Made by a program: the position numbers and the translations under genes. This document shows, one piece after another, positions 25,259 through 34,791 of a DNA stretch of 64,000 nucleotides. The notes below the pieces were generated by a model that did no database searches, was not told the origin of the DNA, and saw nothing but the letters and a program-made list of their open reading frames with translations. Location of the stretch: the NCBI RefSeq assembly GCF_020921035.1, contig NC_063159.1, positions 7,790,501 through 7,854,500 of the forward strand, given 5' to 3'. The stretch's first letter is position 1, and every line of letters starts with the position of its first letter. This DNA is from Rhodamnia argentea. Lineage: Eukaryota; Streptophyta; Magnoliopsida; Myrtales; Myrtaceae.

Positions 25259-25599
25259 CCCAACAAAACGCCTTCATGTAAATGAATCCATCATAGACGT
25301 TGTGTTTTACCACGAATAAACTATAACTATGGGATTAAACGGGGGTCGACCCAAACCCGAAATGTTCCGGGTTGGATCTTTTTAACCTTTTAATTTTTGT
25401 CGAAAAAAATGCCCGTCCGAAGGAGATGTTATGAACTCATACGAAAGGGGTTGAGATGGGATATTGGTTCATATCACCAAGCTAGAAATTGTGCGACATG
25501 CTTTGAACTGTACCTCCCCATGCTCGTCTCACCGTCTTCCACGTTAGGCCCTAGTTTTTTCATTCAACTTTTTCTATCTAATTAAACCGTGTACTTTAA

Positions 25600-25880
25600 A
25601 TCATCACACTTTACTCCCTCGAACTAGCTTATTATTTCAGTCACTATATCACTGTCAAATTTGCCCCGTTAAAACGTGCAATGCACGTGATTTTTAAGAT
25701 GAACATGCTGATTATAATACATTTTTTTTAATCAACAAACTCTGTAATGGGATTCTTCATTGAAGTTTAAAAATCGTATGTGTTGCACAACTTGACAAAT
25801 ACACATACTTAACGGAAAAATTTGACGGTGAAAATCGATAGGATAGTTTATAAGTTAGGGAGAGTAAAAAGTGCAACGAA
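25600..25880. mobile_element. Fold-back (MITE-like) element
   Basis: The left arm (about 25606-25670, 'cactttactccctcgaac', '...gtcaaatttgcccc') is the approximate reverse complement of the right arm (about 25808-25873, '...gggagagtaaaaagtg'). The arms are about 65 bp. The middle has no ORF. Confidence 0.55.
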
Positions 25881-25995
25881 TTTTAAAATTTAGAGTTTTA
25901 CTTGTAATGGATTCAAAGTTGAGGGGCTTATTTGAAAATTTTAGAATTTTATGTGTAATAAGTGATTGTGTGGATATAATTATAAAATAATTAGT

Positions 25996-26024
25996 ATAAT
26001 AATAATAATAATAATAATAATAAT
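25996..26024. repeat. (AAT)n microsatellite
   Basis: About nine consecutive AAT units. Confidence 0.9.
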
Positions 26025-26180
26025 GGGCAAAAAAGAGAAATCGACAAAATGACGTGGCACGGACCCATTCGAAATTCAAAGCACAGGGCGAAGGGGAAAG
26101 CACGTGCCAACTCATCTCCCTCGTCACGATAAAATTCAAATCTGTCCCCAACGCCCACCCTCTCCATTTCTCCCTCCACC

Positions 26181-29063
26181 TAGATGTGGCCATTTAGAAC
26201 CGTGGGCCCGGAACCGGCCCGTTGACCGGGCCCACGGTTCCAACCCGTAATTATAAAAAATAATAATAATTAAGTGCCGGTGGGGCAAAGAGCCGTTAGG
26301 CTCTTTTGCCCCACGGCGCCGGGCCCCCGTAGGCCCGCTTCCCCCACCCCCCAAAATACAACGGCTCTTTGGGCCGTTGGCCCAAAGAGCCGTTGCCTTT
26401 TAAATAAAAAAAATGAATTATTTTTATTTTTTGCTTATAAATACATATCCTCTCCCTTTCATTTTTCTCACAAATCTTCTCAACAATTCTCTCAAATCCT
26501 CTCAATTTGTTCAAATTCTCTCAATTCGCTCAATTCTCTCAATCCCGACTCAATTCTCTCAAAAATGGCAAGTGGAAGCGGAAATGCTGACAAGGGCAAG
26601 ATGACTATGGGAGATTACGAGTATCCCATTCCTAAATATGATCCTTGTGAGTATGCAAGTTGGGAAGACAACGACGATAATATCAACTATGTCCCGATTT
26701 CGAACGTCGAGCACATCCCAATACAAGAAAGTCTTCATCCTCCCACCGGTGTTGAAGAAACGTCAACGGCAAATGAGCCGGAACGGAAGGGCCGAGATAA
26801 TACATCCGACTTGTGGCTACACTTCGACAAGGCACGTGATGAAGGAGAAGGTAAGTATAATATAAAATGTAAATATTATTCGCAAACGTATAAATTTACG
26901 AAAGGAAACAGCTACGGAACATTCCGTCGGCATTTGACGAAAAAACATCCAACGCAAGCGGGGTCGACAATACGCAACAACAAATTTCCGGGTACGCCAC
27001 TTCTAATCCTTATCCTATATTCCGTTACAACGATGCACTTTATAAATAAACATTAGCTGAATATGTTGCCCTTGATCATGCTCCGTTTAATACTGGTGAA
27101 AATTTTAATATGAAATATTTGATAAATACTGCGTTGGTTTCGCAAGAACCAACTATTCCAAAAAATACTCTTAAACGCGAAGTTTTTCATCTTTATAAAA
27201 AAGGAAAAAAATCTTTAGGAAATTTTTTTGTGGAATTCAATGGACGTGTGCATATAGGTAGCGATTGGAGTGATCCTTGACAAATTCATTCTTATATGGG
27301 TGTCACGTGTCATTGGATAGGTGACGATTGGACCATTCAAAAAAGACTTATTGCATTCCGAGTTTTTGATGAAAGACATTCGGCTTATAATATTTATAGA
27401 ATAATTAGACAAGTTTTAGAAGAATATAATTTGATAAATAAAGTATTTTCAATTGGTTTTGATAATGCCGCTGCAAATACCGCTTCTATTCCCAAATTAG
27501 AAAATATTTGCAAACCCACTTTTGGCGGACAATTTTTTTACATTAAATGTATTTGCCATGTTTTAAATTTATGTGTACAAGATGGTTTACGAACTCTTGA
27601 CACTTCTCTCGCCCCAATAAAGGGTGCAATTAAATTTTTATGGAGTCGTCCCCATTTTATGAAATCATGGGGAAAATTTTGTAAACAAAATGGGAGAAGG
27701 GCAAGAAGATTTCTAAAAGATATTCCGACTCGTTGGAATTCGACGCACGAATTGCTTCGGCAAACTTTTGATTACAAAGATTTATTATGTATGTTTATTT
27801 CACAAAATATTCCCGAAATTACTTTACTTCCGCAACATTGGGACATTTACAAAAAAAATCTAGATTTTTTGAAAATTTTTAATGATGCTACTAAGACTTT
27901 ATCTGGTATTTATTATCCTACTATGCATTTATTTTTAATAGAGTGTGTTAATATTGGTAGTATTTTTAGTGAATATGAAAATAATACTAAATTAGCTCGA
28001 ACTATTTTAGTAATGCGAGAAAAATGGTTGCATTATTATTTGCAAATTCCTCTTGTCTATTTAGTTGGTATTTTTTTTTATCCACGTATTAAATTAGACG
28101 GTTTACTAGATTATTTGAATGTGTATTATCATGATTGTTTACATTTTGAAGATTCAATAAATATTTCAAATATACTAGGAGATATTAAAGAATCTATAGT
28201 AGTATTATATGGAGAATTTTGTAGTAGATATGGTTTAAGTGATTCTGGATCTTTACAATCCTTTGTCTCACGTAGCGAAGGTGGTAGTTCACTTAGTATA
28301 GGGTATAATATGCTCAAGAGTAGGCAAAAAAAAAATAAAAAGGGGCAACAGGTAGTATTTCTGAATTAGAAAAATATTTAACCACTCAATTTGAGTTTCG
28401 TGATACGTAACATAGTACAGATTTCGAAATCCTAAAGTGGTGGAAGAGTCACCAAATCGATTACCCAGTTCTCGCCCTCATCGCTCGTCAAATATTAGCA
28501 ACCCCTTCTTCAACGGTTGCAGTTGAACAAGCATTTAGCGCTGGAGGATTAGTTTTGGACTCTCGCCGTTCAAGATTAAGTTCGGAGTCTGTGGAAACTC
28601 AAGCTTGTGTCGACGATTGGACGAGGGCGAAATTTCGACACCAAGAGCTAGATCGTGAACACGAATTTTTTAGAGATGATATTAGAGATACCACCGCCAC
28701 GGGTACCACAACGGGTAGCGACGATTGACGATGAGGTAAGTTGGGGTTATCAAAGGTAAAAGAACTACATGGGCTTTGATTCTTCTATCCCCAAGAAGAT
28801 ATGTAGGCGTTTAATGATAATTCATTAAGTTCAAGCCCATTCCTCCTCTCTCTTTTTTTCTCCATATTTTATTACAATGTACAATTTGATTATATTTTAT
28901 AATTTATAATTTATTATGTTTATTTTATTATTTATTATTTTAAAAATTAAAATTAAAAAAGGAACCGGAATGAATCGGCCCGAAACCGCCGGTTCCGAAC
29001 CAGAACCGGCCCGGAACCGGCATTTTCAAGCGCCGGTTCCTAAACCGGAACCGGCCATGTATA
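26181..29063 (+). mobile_element. hAT transposon, complete ends, 2.9 kb
   Basis: CCTCCACC at 26173-26180 and at 29064-29071 is an 8-bp target duplication, the hAT hallmark. The ends (TAGATGTGGCC... and ...GGCCATGTATA) form short imperfect terminal inverted repeats. Subterminal regions are full of hairpins: a perfect 15-bp stem at 26197-26211/26226-26240, an imperfect one at 26283-26311 and a 17-bp stem at 26359-26395. GGTTCCGG-type motifs are repeated at both ends. The transposase inside is broken, so movement would need help in trans. Confidence 0.9.
26565..28728 (+). pseudogene. hAT transposase (BED finger, RNase H-like fold, hAT dimerisation domain), broken
   Basis: The start ATG at 26565 ('MASGSGNADKGKMTM') follows a CT-rich leader of repeated 'ctctcaa' units. 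A BED zinc finger ('LWLHFDKARDEGEGKYNIKC', '...RRHLTKKHP') spans about 26805-26950, but its second Cys is Tyr (CKYYS). A +/-1 shift follows near 26965. A stop TAA occurs at 27048-27050 in the resumed frame and a TGA at 27277-27279 ('SDWSDP' stop) where relatives have Trp. The RNase H-like core is open from 27280 to 28366 ('IGFDNAAANTASI', 'CICHVLNLCVQDGL', 'IPTRWNSTHELL'). After TAA 28367-28369 the C-terminal dimerisation domain ('ATPSSTVAVEQAFSAGG', 'RRSRLSSESVET') continues to 28728, with a TAA at about 28408. It is related to RICESLEEPER-type domesticated transposases, but this one is decayed. Confidence 0.88.
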
Positions 29064-29147
29064 CCTCCACCCCACTTCGCAGCCCCTCCAACGTTAAGGT
29101 TCCAAAACCGAAACCACCGCCCATTTCTAGAGAGAGAGAGAGAGAGA

Positions 29148-29600
29148 GAGAGAGTGAGAGAGTGAGCGATCGGAGATTGGAGGTGGAGAAGTATGAGAAG
29201 CTGGAGAAGGTTGGCGAGGGCACGTACGGCAAGGTCTACAATGCGTGGCCCCACCGCCCTCCGTGAGGTCTCCCTCCTCCATTTGCTCTCCCGGTCCCTC
29301 TACGTTGAGCACGTTGACGGCGCCGCCTCCAAACGCAAGGCTAGTGCGCCGCCTCCGGGAAGCCGATGCCGTAGCTCATGTCCAAGGAAGTAACTGGACA
29401 CCGATCTCCTCAAGGGCGTCGCTCATCGCCACAGCCACGGCGTGCTCCACTGCGATCTCAAGCCCCGGAACTTGCTCGGCGACAAGGAGAAGGGGATCCT
29501 AAAGATCGCCGATCTCGGGCTGGGTCGCACCTTCACCGTCCCCCTCAAGAGTTATGCTCATGAGGTCTTGCCTTTTAGTGAGTACGTCACACAATCTTTT
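29148..29600 (+). pseudogene. B-type cyclin-dependent kinase pseudogene fragment
   Basis: A CDKB N-lobe start 'VEKYEKLEKVGEGTYGKVY' (29182-29238, glycine loop intact) is followed by a frame change and 'GPTALREVSLLHLLSRSLY' (the PPTALRE cyclin-binding helix of B-type CDKs) at about 29250-29305. Then another change leads to 'GVAHRHSHGVLHCDLKPRNL', 'KGILKIADLGLGRTFTVPLK' and 'SYAHE' (about 29414-29565). The catalytic HRD is HCD and the next 'QN' is 'RN'. The ATP-binding Lys region and whole segments are missing. A possible splice donor follows '...HE' near 29565. It is preceded by a (GA)n tract (29129-29160). The hAT element ends only about 85 bp upstream. Confidence 0.85.
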
Positions 29601-29929
29601 TTTGTATCTTGTGTGCACTTGATAGTTGCAAAGATGGCGAAGACTATGATATTATTGGGTATAGATATTGAAACATGTTATAGGTATTTTGCTCATTATT
29701 TTCCTACGTGTCATTGGGGGTTGTCCAATTAAAAAGCAAGGCGTAATTTATTTAGGAAGTGAAAACAATAATCATATATGAAGAAGGCACGGTTTCATGC
29801 AATCTGTCCTTCATCTACATGGACATGGGCTAAAATTAATAAACAAGAGCCAAAATTTCTGAGTAACATCTTACTCAAATCATCATCATGTTAATGAGAC
29901 ATTTCATGGATTTCAATCCATCTACATAA
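29601..29929. other. Spacer between the two CDKB-like fragments
   Basis: AT-rich and intron-like; no gene recognised. Confidence 0.4.
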
Positions 29930-30035
29930 TCCTCCGCGAGGTCTCCCTCCTCCGGTTGCTCTCCCAGTCCATTTATGTCGTCCGCCTCCTTTGCGTCAAG
30001 CACGTCGACGGCGCCTCCTCCAAGCGCAAAAGAAT
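29930..30035 (+). pseudogene. Second CDKB-like fragment (helix-C region)
   Basis: Plus-strand reading 'EVSLLRLLSQSIYVVRLLCV' followed by 'KHVDGA' matches the segment just after PPTALRE in B-type CDKs and overlaps the homologous part of the first fragment (29266-29330). It retains 'VVRLLC', which the first fragment lost. It is a separate truncated copy, lying tail-to-tail with the 3' end of the XTH pseudogene. Confidence 0.7.
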
Positions 30036-30083
30036 CGGACCGACCGCGGTAGTGGAAGTTGATGCAGCTATGCAGCTTCAATT

Positions 30084-30129
30084 TCATAGGGACCTCGATC
30101 TCTTGCACTCTGGTGGTAGACCTTGAGGG
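30084..30129 (-). pseudogene. XTH pseudogene, last 15 codons and stop, cut off by copia 2
   Basis: Read on the minus strand and joined to the sequence beyond the copia element with one GAGGG copy removed, this completes '...KRFP' with 'QGLPPECKRSRSL' and a TGA at 30084-30086. 'QGLPPEC' is the usual C-terminus of xyloglucan endotransglucosylase/hydrolases. The remainder of the gene is at 34792-35934. Confidence 0.85.
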
Positions 30130-30404
30130 TGTTGGAAAATGGAAGTTGAGAAAAGAGGAACACAAGAGATTACTTAGAATACTCTTTATTATTTTCGGGC
30201 TTAGTATATGATTCAATCACAAGCCCTTATATGGATACACACGGAGACCCTTAGTACATTGTATGCAATTATGAAGACCTCATAAAACTCCTAAAACTTT
30301 GAAGTACATGAATCTTGAAAATCCAATGGACTAATTAAATGCATGATACATGCATGAACTATTTTAATGCACCTAGATTCATGAATCAAGTTTAACTTCC
30401 AACA
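30130..30404 (-). repeat. Copia 2, 3' LTR
   Basis: 275 bp, TGTTGGAAAA...CCAACA, about 98-99% identical to its partner. The short LTR carries the 'gaaaatggaagttgag' start shared with many plant copia families. Confidence 0.93.
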
Positions 30405-30413
30405 CTTCCCCTT
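30405..30413 (-). other. Copia 2 polypurine tract
   Basis: Minus-strand AAGGGGAAG lies directly upstream of the 3' LTR, the expected site for plus-strand DNA priming. Confidence 0.7.
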
Positions 30414-33400
30414 AAACTTGATCATATCTAGTGACTCCAATCGAAGCACGCAATCTTGCAAAATCTTCAAACTTCAATGCCTTAGTGAAGATATCGGCAA
30501 CTTGATCATTAGTCTTCACATAAGCAAGCTTTACTTCTTTCTTCTCAATGCACTCTCTTATGAAGTGAAATCTTGTGTCAATGTGCTTAGTTCGATCATG
30601 GAAAATGGGATTCTTTCCCAAAGCAATAGCAGACTTGTTATCAACATAAATTGTGGTAGCATCTTCTTCTGGCATGTGAAGCATAATCAACAACTTCCTT
30701 AGCCAAATTGCATGACATACACATGATGCAGGGATACATACTCGGCTTCACAAGTTGAAAGAGTCACAATTGGCTGCTTCTTTGAACACCAAGTAAATGC
30801 AGTATCGTCCAAGAAAAATAAGAAACCGGTGGTGCTCTTTCGATCATCAACATCACCACCCCAATCACTATCACAATATCCATGAAGCTTGAAGTCTCTA
30901 GCAGGGGAATAAATTAAACCATAATCAAGAGTACCTTTTATGTATCGAAGTACCCTCTTGGCCATCTTCATGTGATTCTCGGTAGGTGCTTCCATGTATC
31001 GACAAACAAGACCAACACTATAGAGAATATCGGGTCTTGTACAAGTTAAATACCTCAAACTTCCAACAAGGCTTCTATAAAGAGACGGATCCACCTTCTT
31101 ACTTTCATCAAACCTTGACATCTTTGCTCCACATTCGATGGGAGTGCTCACCGGCTTACATTTCTCCATTTTGAATTTCTCAAGAATTTTATTTGCATAA
31201 GCTTCTTGAGAAATGAAGATACCACCATCATCTTGCTTCACTTCAATTCCAAGATAGTACGACATAAGCCCAATGTCGGTCATCTCGAACTCTTGAGCCA
31301 TCGCCTTCTTAAATTCTTCAAACATTTTTACATTGTTGCCGGTGAAGATCAAATCGTCGACATACAAACATACGAGCATAAAACCTCCAGCTTTGTCCTC
31401 TTTGACATATAGAGCATACTCATGTGGACACTTGATGAATCCATGGTCTTGAAAATATTTGTCGATGCGACTATACCAAGCCCTTGGTGCTTGTTTCAAG
31501 CCATACAAAGCCTTCTTCAACTTCAAGACCTTATCTTCATGTCCTTTGACAACATAGCCCAAAGGTTGCTGAACATACACTTCTTCCTCAAGATAGCCAT
31601 TCAAGAAAGCGGACTTAACGTCCATTTGATAAATTTTCCACTTATTTTGAGCTGCCAAGGAAATAATCAAACAAATAGTTTCCAAATGAGCTACGGGAGC
31701 AAATACCTCATCATAGTCAATGCCATGCTTCTGACTATAGCCTTTCGCGATGAGTCTCGCTTTGTATTTTTCCAATTTTCCCTTGGCATTTTTCTTCACT
31801 TTATACACCCATTTTACGCCAATTGCCTTTTGTCCTTTAGGAAGGGTTGCTAATTCCCATGTGCCATTCTTCTGTATTGCTTGAATCTCCTGCTCCATTG
31901 CATGCCTCCATTTCTCATCATGCACCGCTTCTTCAAAGTTTAATGGTTCAATGTCAGCAAAGAAACAAAATAAACTTGGATTATCAACAACTTCTGTTTC
32001 ATCATATATCTCCACAAGATTCCTTTTGCGCATCGGCCCTTCGGAGGAACTATCATGGGAACCTTGAGGAGTAGGAGATGGAGGTGGAGTAATATCACCT
32101 TGGTGTGTTCTTTGGCTTGATTCTCCCTCTTGTAAAGGACAAATGCCATATTCATTAATTTCGGCGACATTCCAATCCCATGAGGCATTTTCATCAAACT
32201 CTGCATCTCTACTAATCACGCTCTTCCTATTGGAAGGATTGTAGAACTTGTACCCTTTAGATTTAGGATCATAGCCGATGAAGACAAACTTCTCACTTTT
32301 TTCATCAAGTTTGGATCTCTTCTCATCTGGAACATGAATATAAGCAATACTTCCAAAAACACGTAAGTGAGAAACACTAGGTTTCTTACCACTCCATGCT
32401 TCTTGAGGTGTCACGCCACGAACACTTCTCGAAGAAGATAGGTTGGACAAATATACCGCACATGCAACGGCCTCAGCCCAAAATTCCTTCGGCATCCTTT
32501 TGCTTATAAGCATGCTTCGAACCATGTTGAGAATGGTTCTATTCTTCCGTTCTACGACACCATTTTGCTGTGGAGACCTTGGAACAGTCCGGAAATGACG
32601 AATCCCATTGGTGTCACAAAAGGTTTCAAATTCCTTGGAAGTAAATTCTCCACCTCGATCAATCCTTAATGCTTTAATGTAAAAGCCACTTTCTTTCTCA
32701 ACAAGGGTCTTAAATTTTTGGAATGCTCCAAAAACTTCATTTTTAGCCTTCAAAAAATAAACCCAAGTTTTGCGAGAATAATCGTCAATAAAGAGTAGGA
32801 AATAATTAGCTTTACCATATGATGATGGTTTTATAGGTCCGCACACATCGGCATGAACAAGTTGGAGTGGCTTCAATGCTCTTGAAGTCGCCTCCCTTGG
32901 AAAGCTTTTTCTAGCTTGTTTGCCAAAAAGACATCCTTCACAAAGTTGGTTGGGATGATTGATGTTGGGCAACCCATACACCATATCTTCATTTGCCAAA
33001 GTCTTCAAGCCACCAAAATTCAAATGGCCAAATCTCAAATGCCAAAGCCAAGAAGTATCTTCAACACAACTCTTCAAGCACCTTGGATGATCAACTTGAA
33101 CATTTAGCAGGACCATTCTATTTTTCTCCATAGGCACCTTAGCTATCAACTTATGAGATTCGTCTCTCAAAAGAAGACAACAATCTTTCAAGTGAACATC
33201 ATATCACATCTCAAGTAATTGTCCCAAACTCAGAATATTAGACTTCAAAGTAGGAACATAATAAACTTGAGAAATCAAAAGATGACTTCCATTTTTAGCA
33301 CGAATTAAAACATCACCTTTTCCTTTGATTGGAACTTTAGTATTATACCCAAAAATGATGTTGCCATTCACCTCGTCCTTAAGAGTTGAGAATAACTCTA

Positions 33401-34487
33401 GGTTGCCACTCATGTGATTGGCGGCACCGGTGTCAAGATACCATGCTCCTTTCTCTCTTTCTTCTTTGGTTGCCAATAACAACAATGCCTCATCATCTTC
33501 TTCTTCTTCTTTAATTTCAACATAATTGGCCTTCACTTCATTGTTAGTAGTGGCACTCCTACATTTATTGGCATAGTGGCCAAATTTGTGACAAGAATAC
33601 CATTGAATATTAGATTTATCATACCTTCTCCTTTCACCTCTATTGTAGCCATAATTTCCACGTCCTCTTGATTGAAAGCTTGACCTTTTATTGTTGGAAT
33701 ATTGGTCTCCGCTCCTTCCACGACCATGACCACGACCACGACTACGACCACGACTACGGTCACGATCATGACCACGACCATGGCCAGTATTTTGACCTCT
33801 CTCATGGGACCATTCTTGCTTTTTCACTTGATCTCCCAAAGAGACCTTTGTTTGGAGTACTTGGGCCGCCGACTCTCCCTTCTTCTTCAATCTTTCTTCA
33901 TATGCTTGCAATGACCCCATGAGTTGATCAAGGGTCATAGTCTCCAAGTCGTTGGATTCCTCAATGGCAACACCAACAAGATCAAGCTTTGAGTCAAGCG
34001 ATCTAAGGATCTTTTCAATAACACGAACATCTTCAATATCCTCGCCATATTGCTTCATTTGATTGGTTACGGAGGATTCTCTAGTGAAGTAATCAGTAAC
34101 GGATTCGGATTCCGTCATATGTAGAGATTCGAACTCCCCACGAAGAGTTTGAAGACGTACCTTCTTCACCTTTTCCACTCCTTTGAAATTATTTTCTAGA
34201 ATATCCCAAGCTTCTTTGGCCTTTGATGCGGAAGCAACTTTCTCAAACATGGCTTCATCCAAGCCCATGTGAATAATAGAGAAGGCAAGTTGATCACCTT
34301 TACGAAACTTGCTCAAAGCGTTCCTTTGATTTTGGTTCATGGCTGCTTCATCCTCCGGTTCATCATAGCCTTTTTGAACAACATCCCACACATCTTGTGA
34401 GCCAAGCAACGGCTTCATGCGAATGCACCATTGCCCATAATTTTGCTTCGTAAGCTTGGGAATGGCATAAGGAAAGGAGCTATTCAT
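30412..34487 (-). pseudogene. Copia 2 gag-pol polyprotein, nearly intact (one stop, one indel)
   Basis: The start ATG is at 34487 ('MNSSFPYAIPKLTKQNYGQW', typical of UBN2-type gag). Gag to about 33570 includes an Arg/Gly-rich tract (about 33715-33790) and a zinc knuckle whose first Cys is Trp ('WYSCHKFGHYANKC'). Protease 'WYLDTGAANHMSG' lies at about 33440. A TGA at 33204-33206 then separates this 427-codon part from an 830-codon frame (33191-30699). That frame holds GAG-pre-integrase ('LWHLRFGHLNFGGL'), integrase with 'RGGEF' and 'SPQQNGVVERKN', reverse transcriptase ('YQMDVKSAFLNG', 'CLYVDDLIFTGN') and the start of RNase H. A one-base indel near 30700-30720 shifts the last 93 codons (30693-30412, 'YVDNKSAIALGKN', 'HIDTRFHFIREC'). 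Otherwise full length. Confidence 0.92.
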
Positions 34488-34500
34488 CTTCAACCGTATG

Positions 34501-34512
34501 GCTCTGATACCA
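34501..34512 (-). other. Copia 2 primer-binding site
   Basis: Minus-strand TGGTATCAGAGC is complementary to the 3' end of initiator tRNA-Met and lies three bases after the 5' LTR. The gag ATG follows within 15 bases. Confidence 0.9.
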
Positions 34513-34515
34513 CGT

Positions 34516-34791
34516 TGTTGGAAAATGGAAGTTGAGAAAAGAGGAACACAAGAGATTACTTAGAATACTCTTTGTTATTTTCGGGCTTAGCTATATGATT
34601 CAATCACAAGCCCTTATATGGATACACACGAAGACCCTTAGTACATTGTATGCAATTATGAAGACCTCATAAAACTCCTAAAACTTTGAAGTACATGAAT
34701 CTTGAAAATCCAATGGACTAATTAAATGCATGATACATGCATGAACTATTTTAATGCACCTAGATTCATGAATCAAGTTTAATTTCCAACA
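34516..34791 (-). repeat. Copia 2, 5' LTR
   Basis: 276 bp; see partner at 30130-30404. Confidence 0.93.

Larger units (their letters stand above)
30130..34791 (-). mobile_element. Ty1/copia retrotransposon 2, young, inserted in an XTH exon
   Basis: LTRs at 30130-30404 (275 bp) and 34516-34791 (276 bp) differ by three substitutions (all transitions) and one single-base indel. GAGGG flanks the element at 30125-30129 and 34792-34796. Next to the right (5') LTR the minus strand carries TGGTATCAGAGC, complementary to initiator tRNA-Met. Next to the left LTR is a polypurine tract. The high LTR identity means a recent insertion. Confidence 0.96.

Noticed and set aside
33508..33922. Plus-strand ORFs with His-Asp and Thr repeats opposite copia 2 gag
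   Set aside because: They are mirror readings of the Arg/Gly minisatellite in the gag frame on the other strand.
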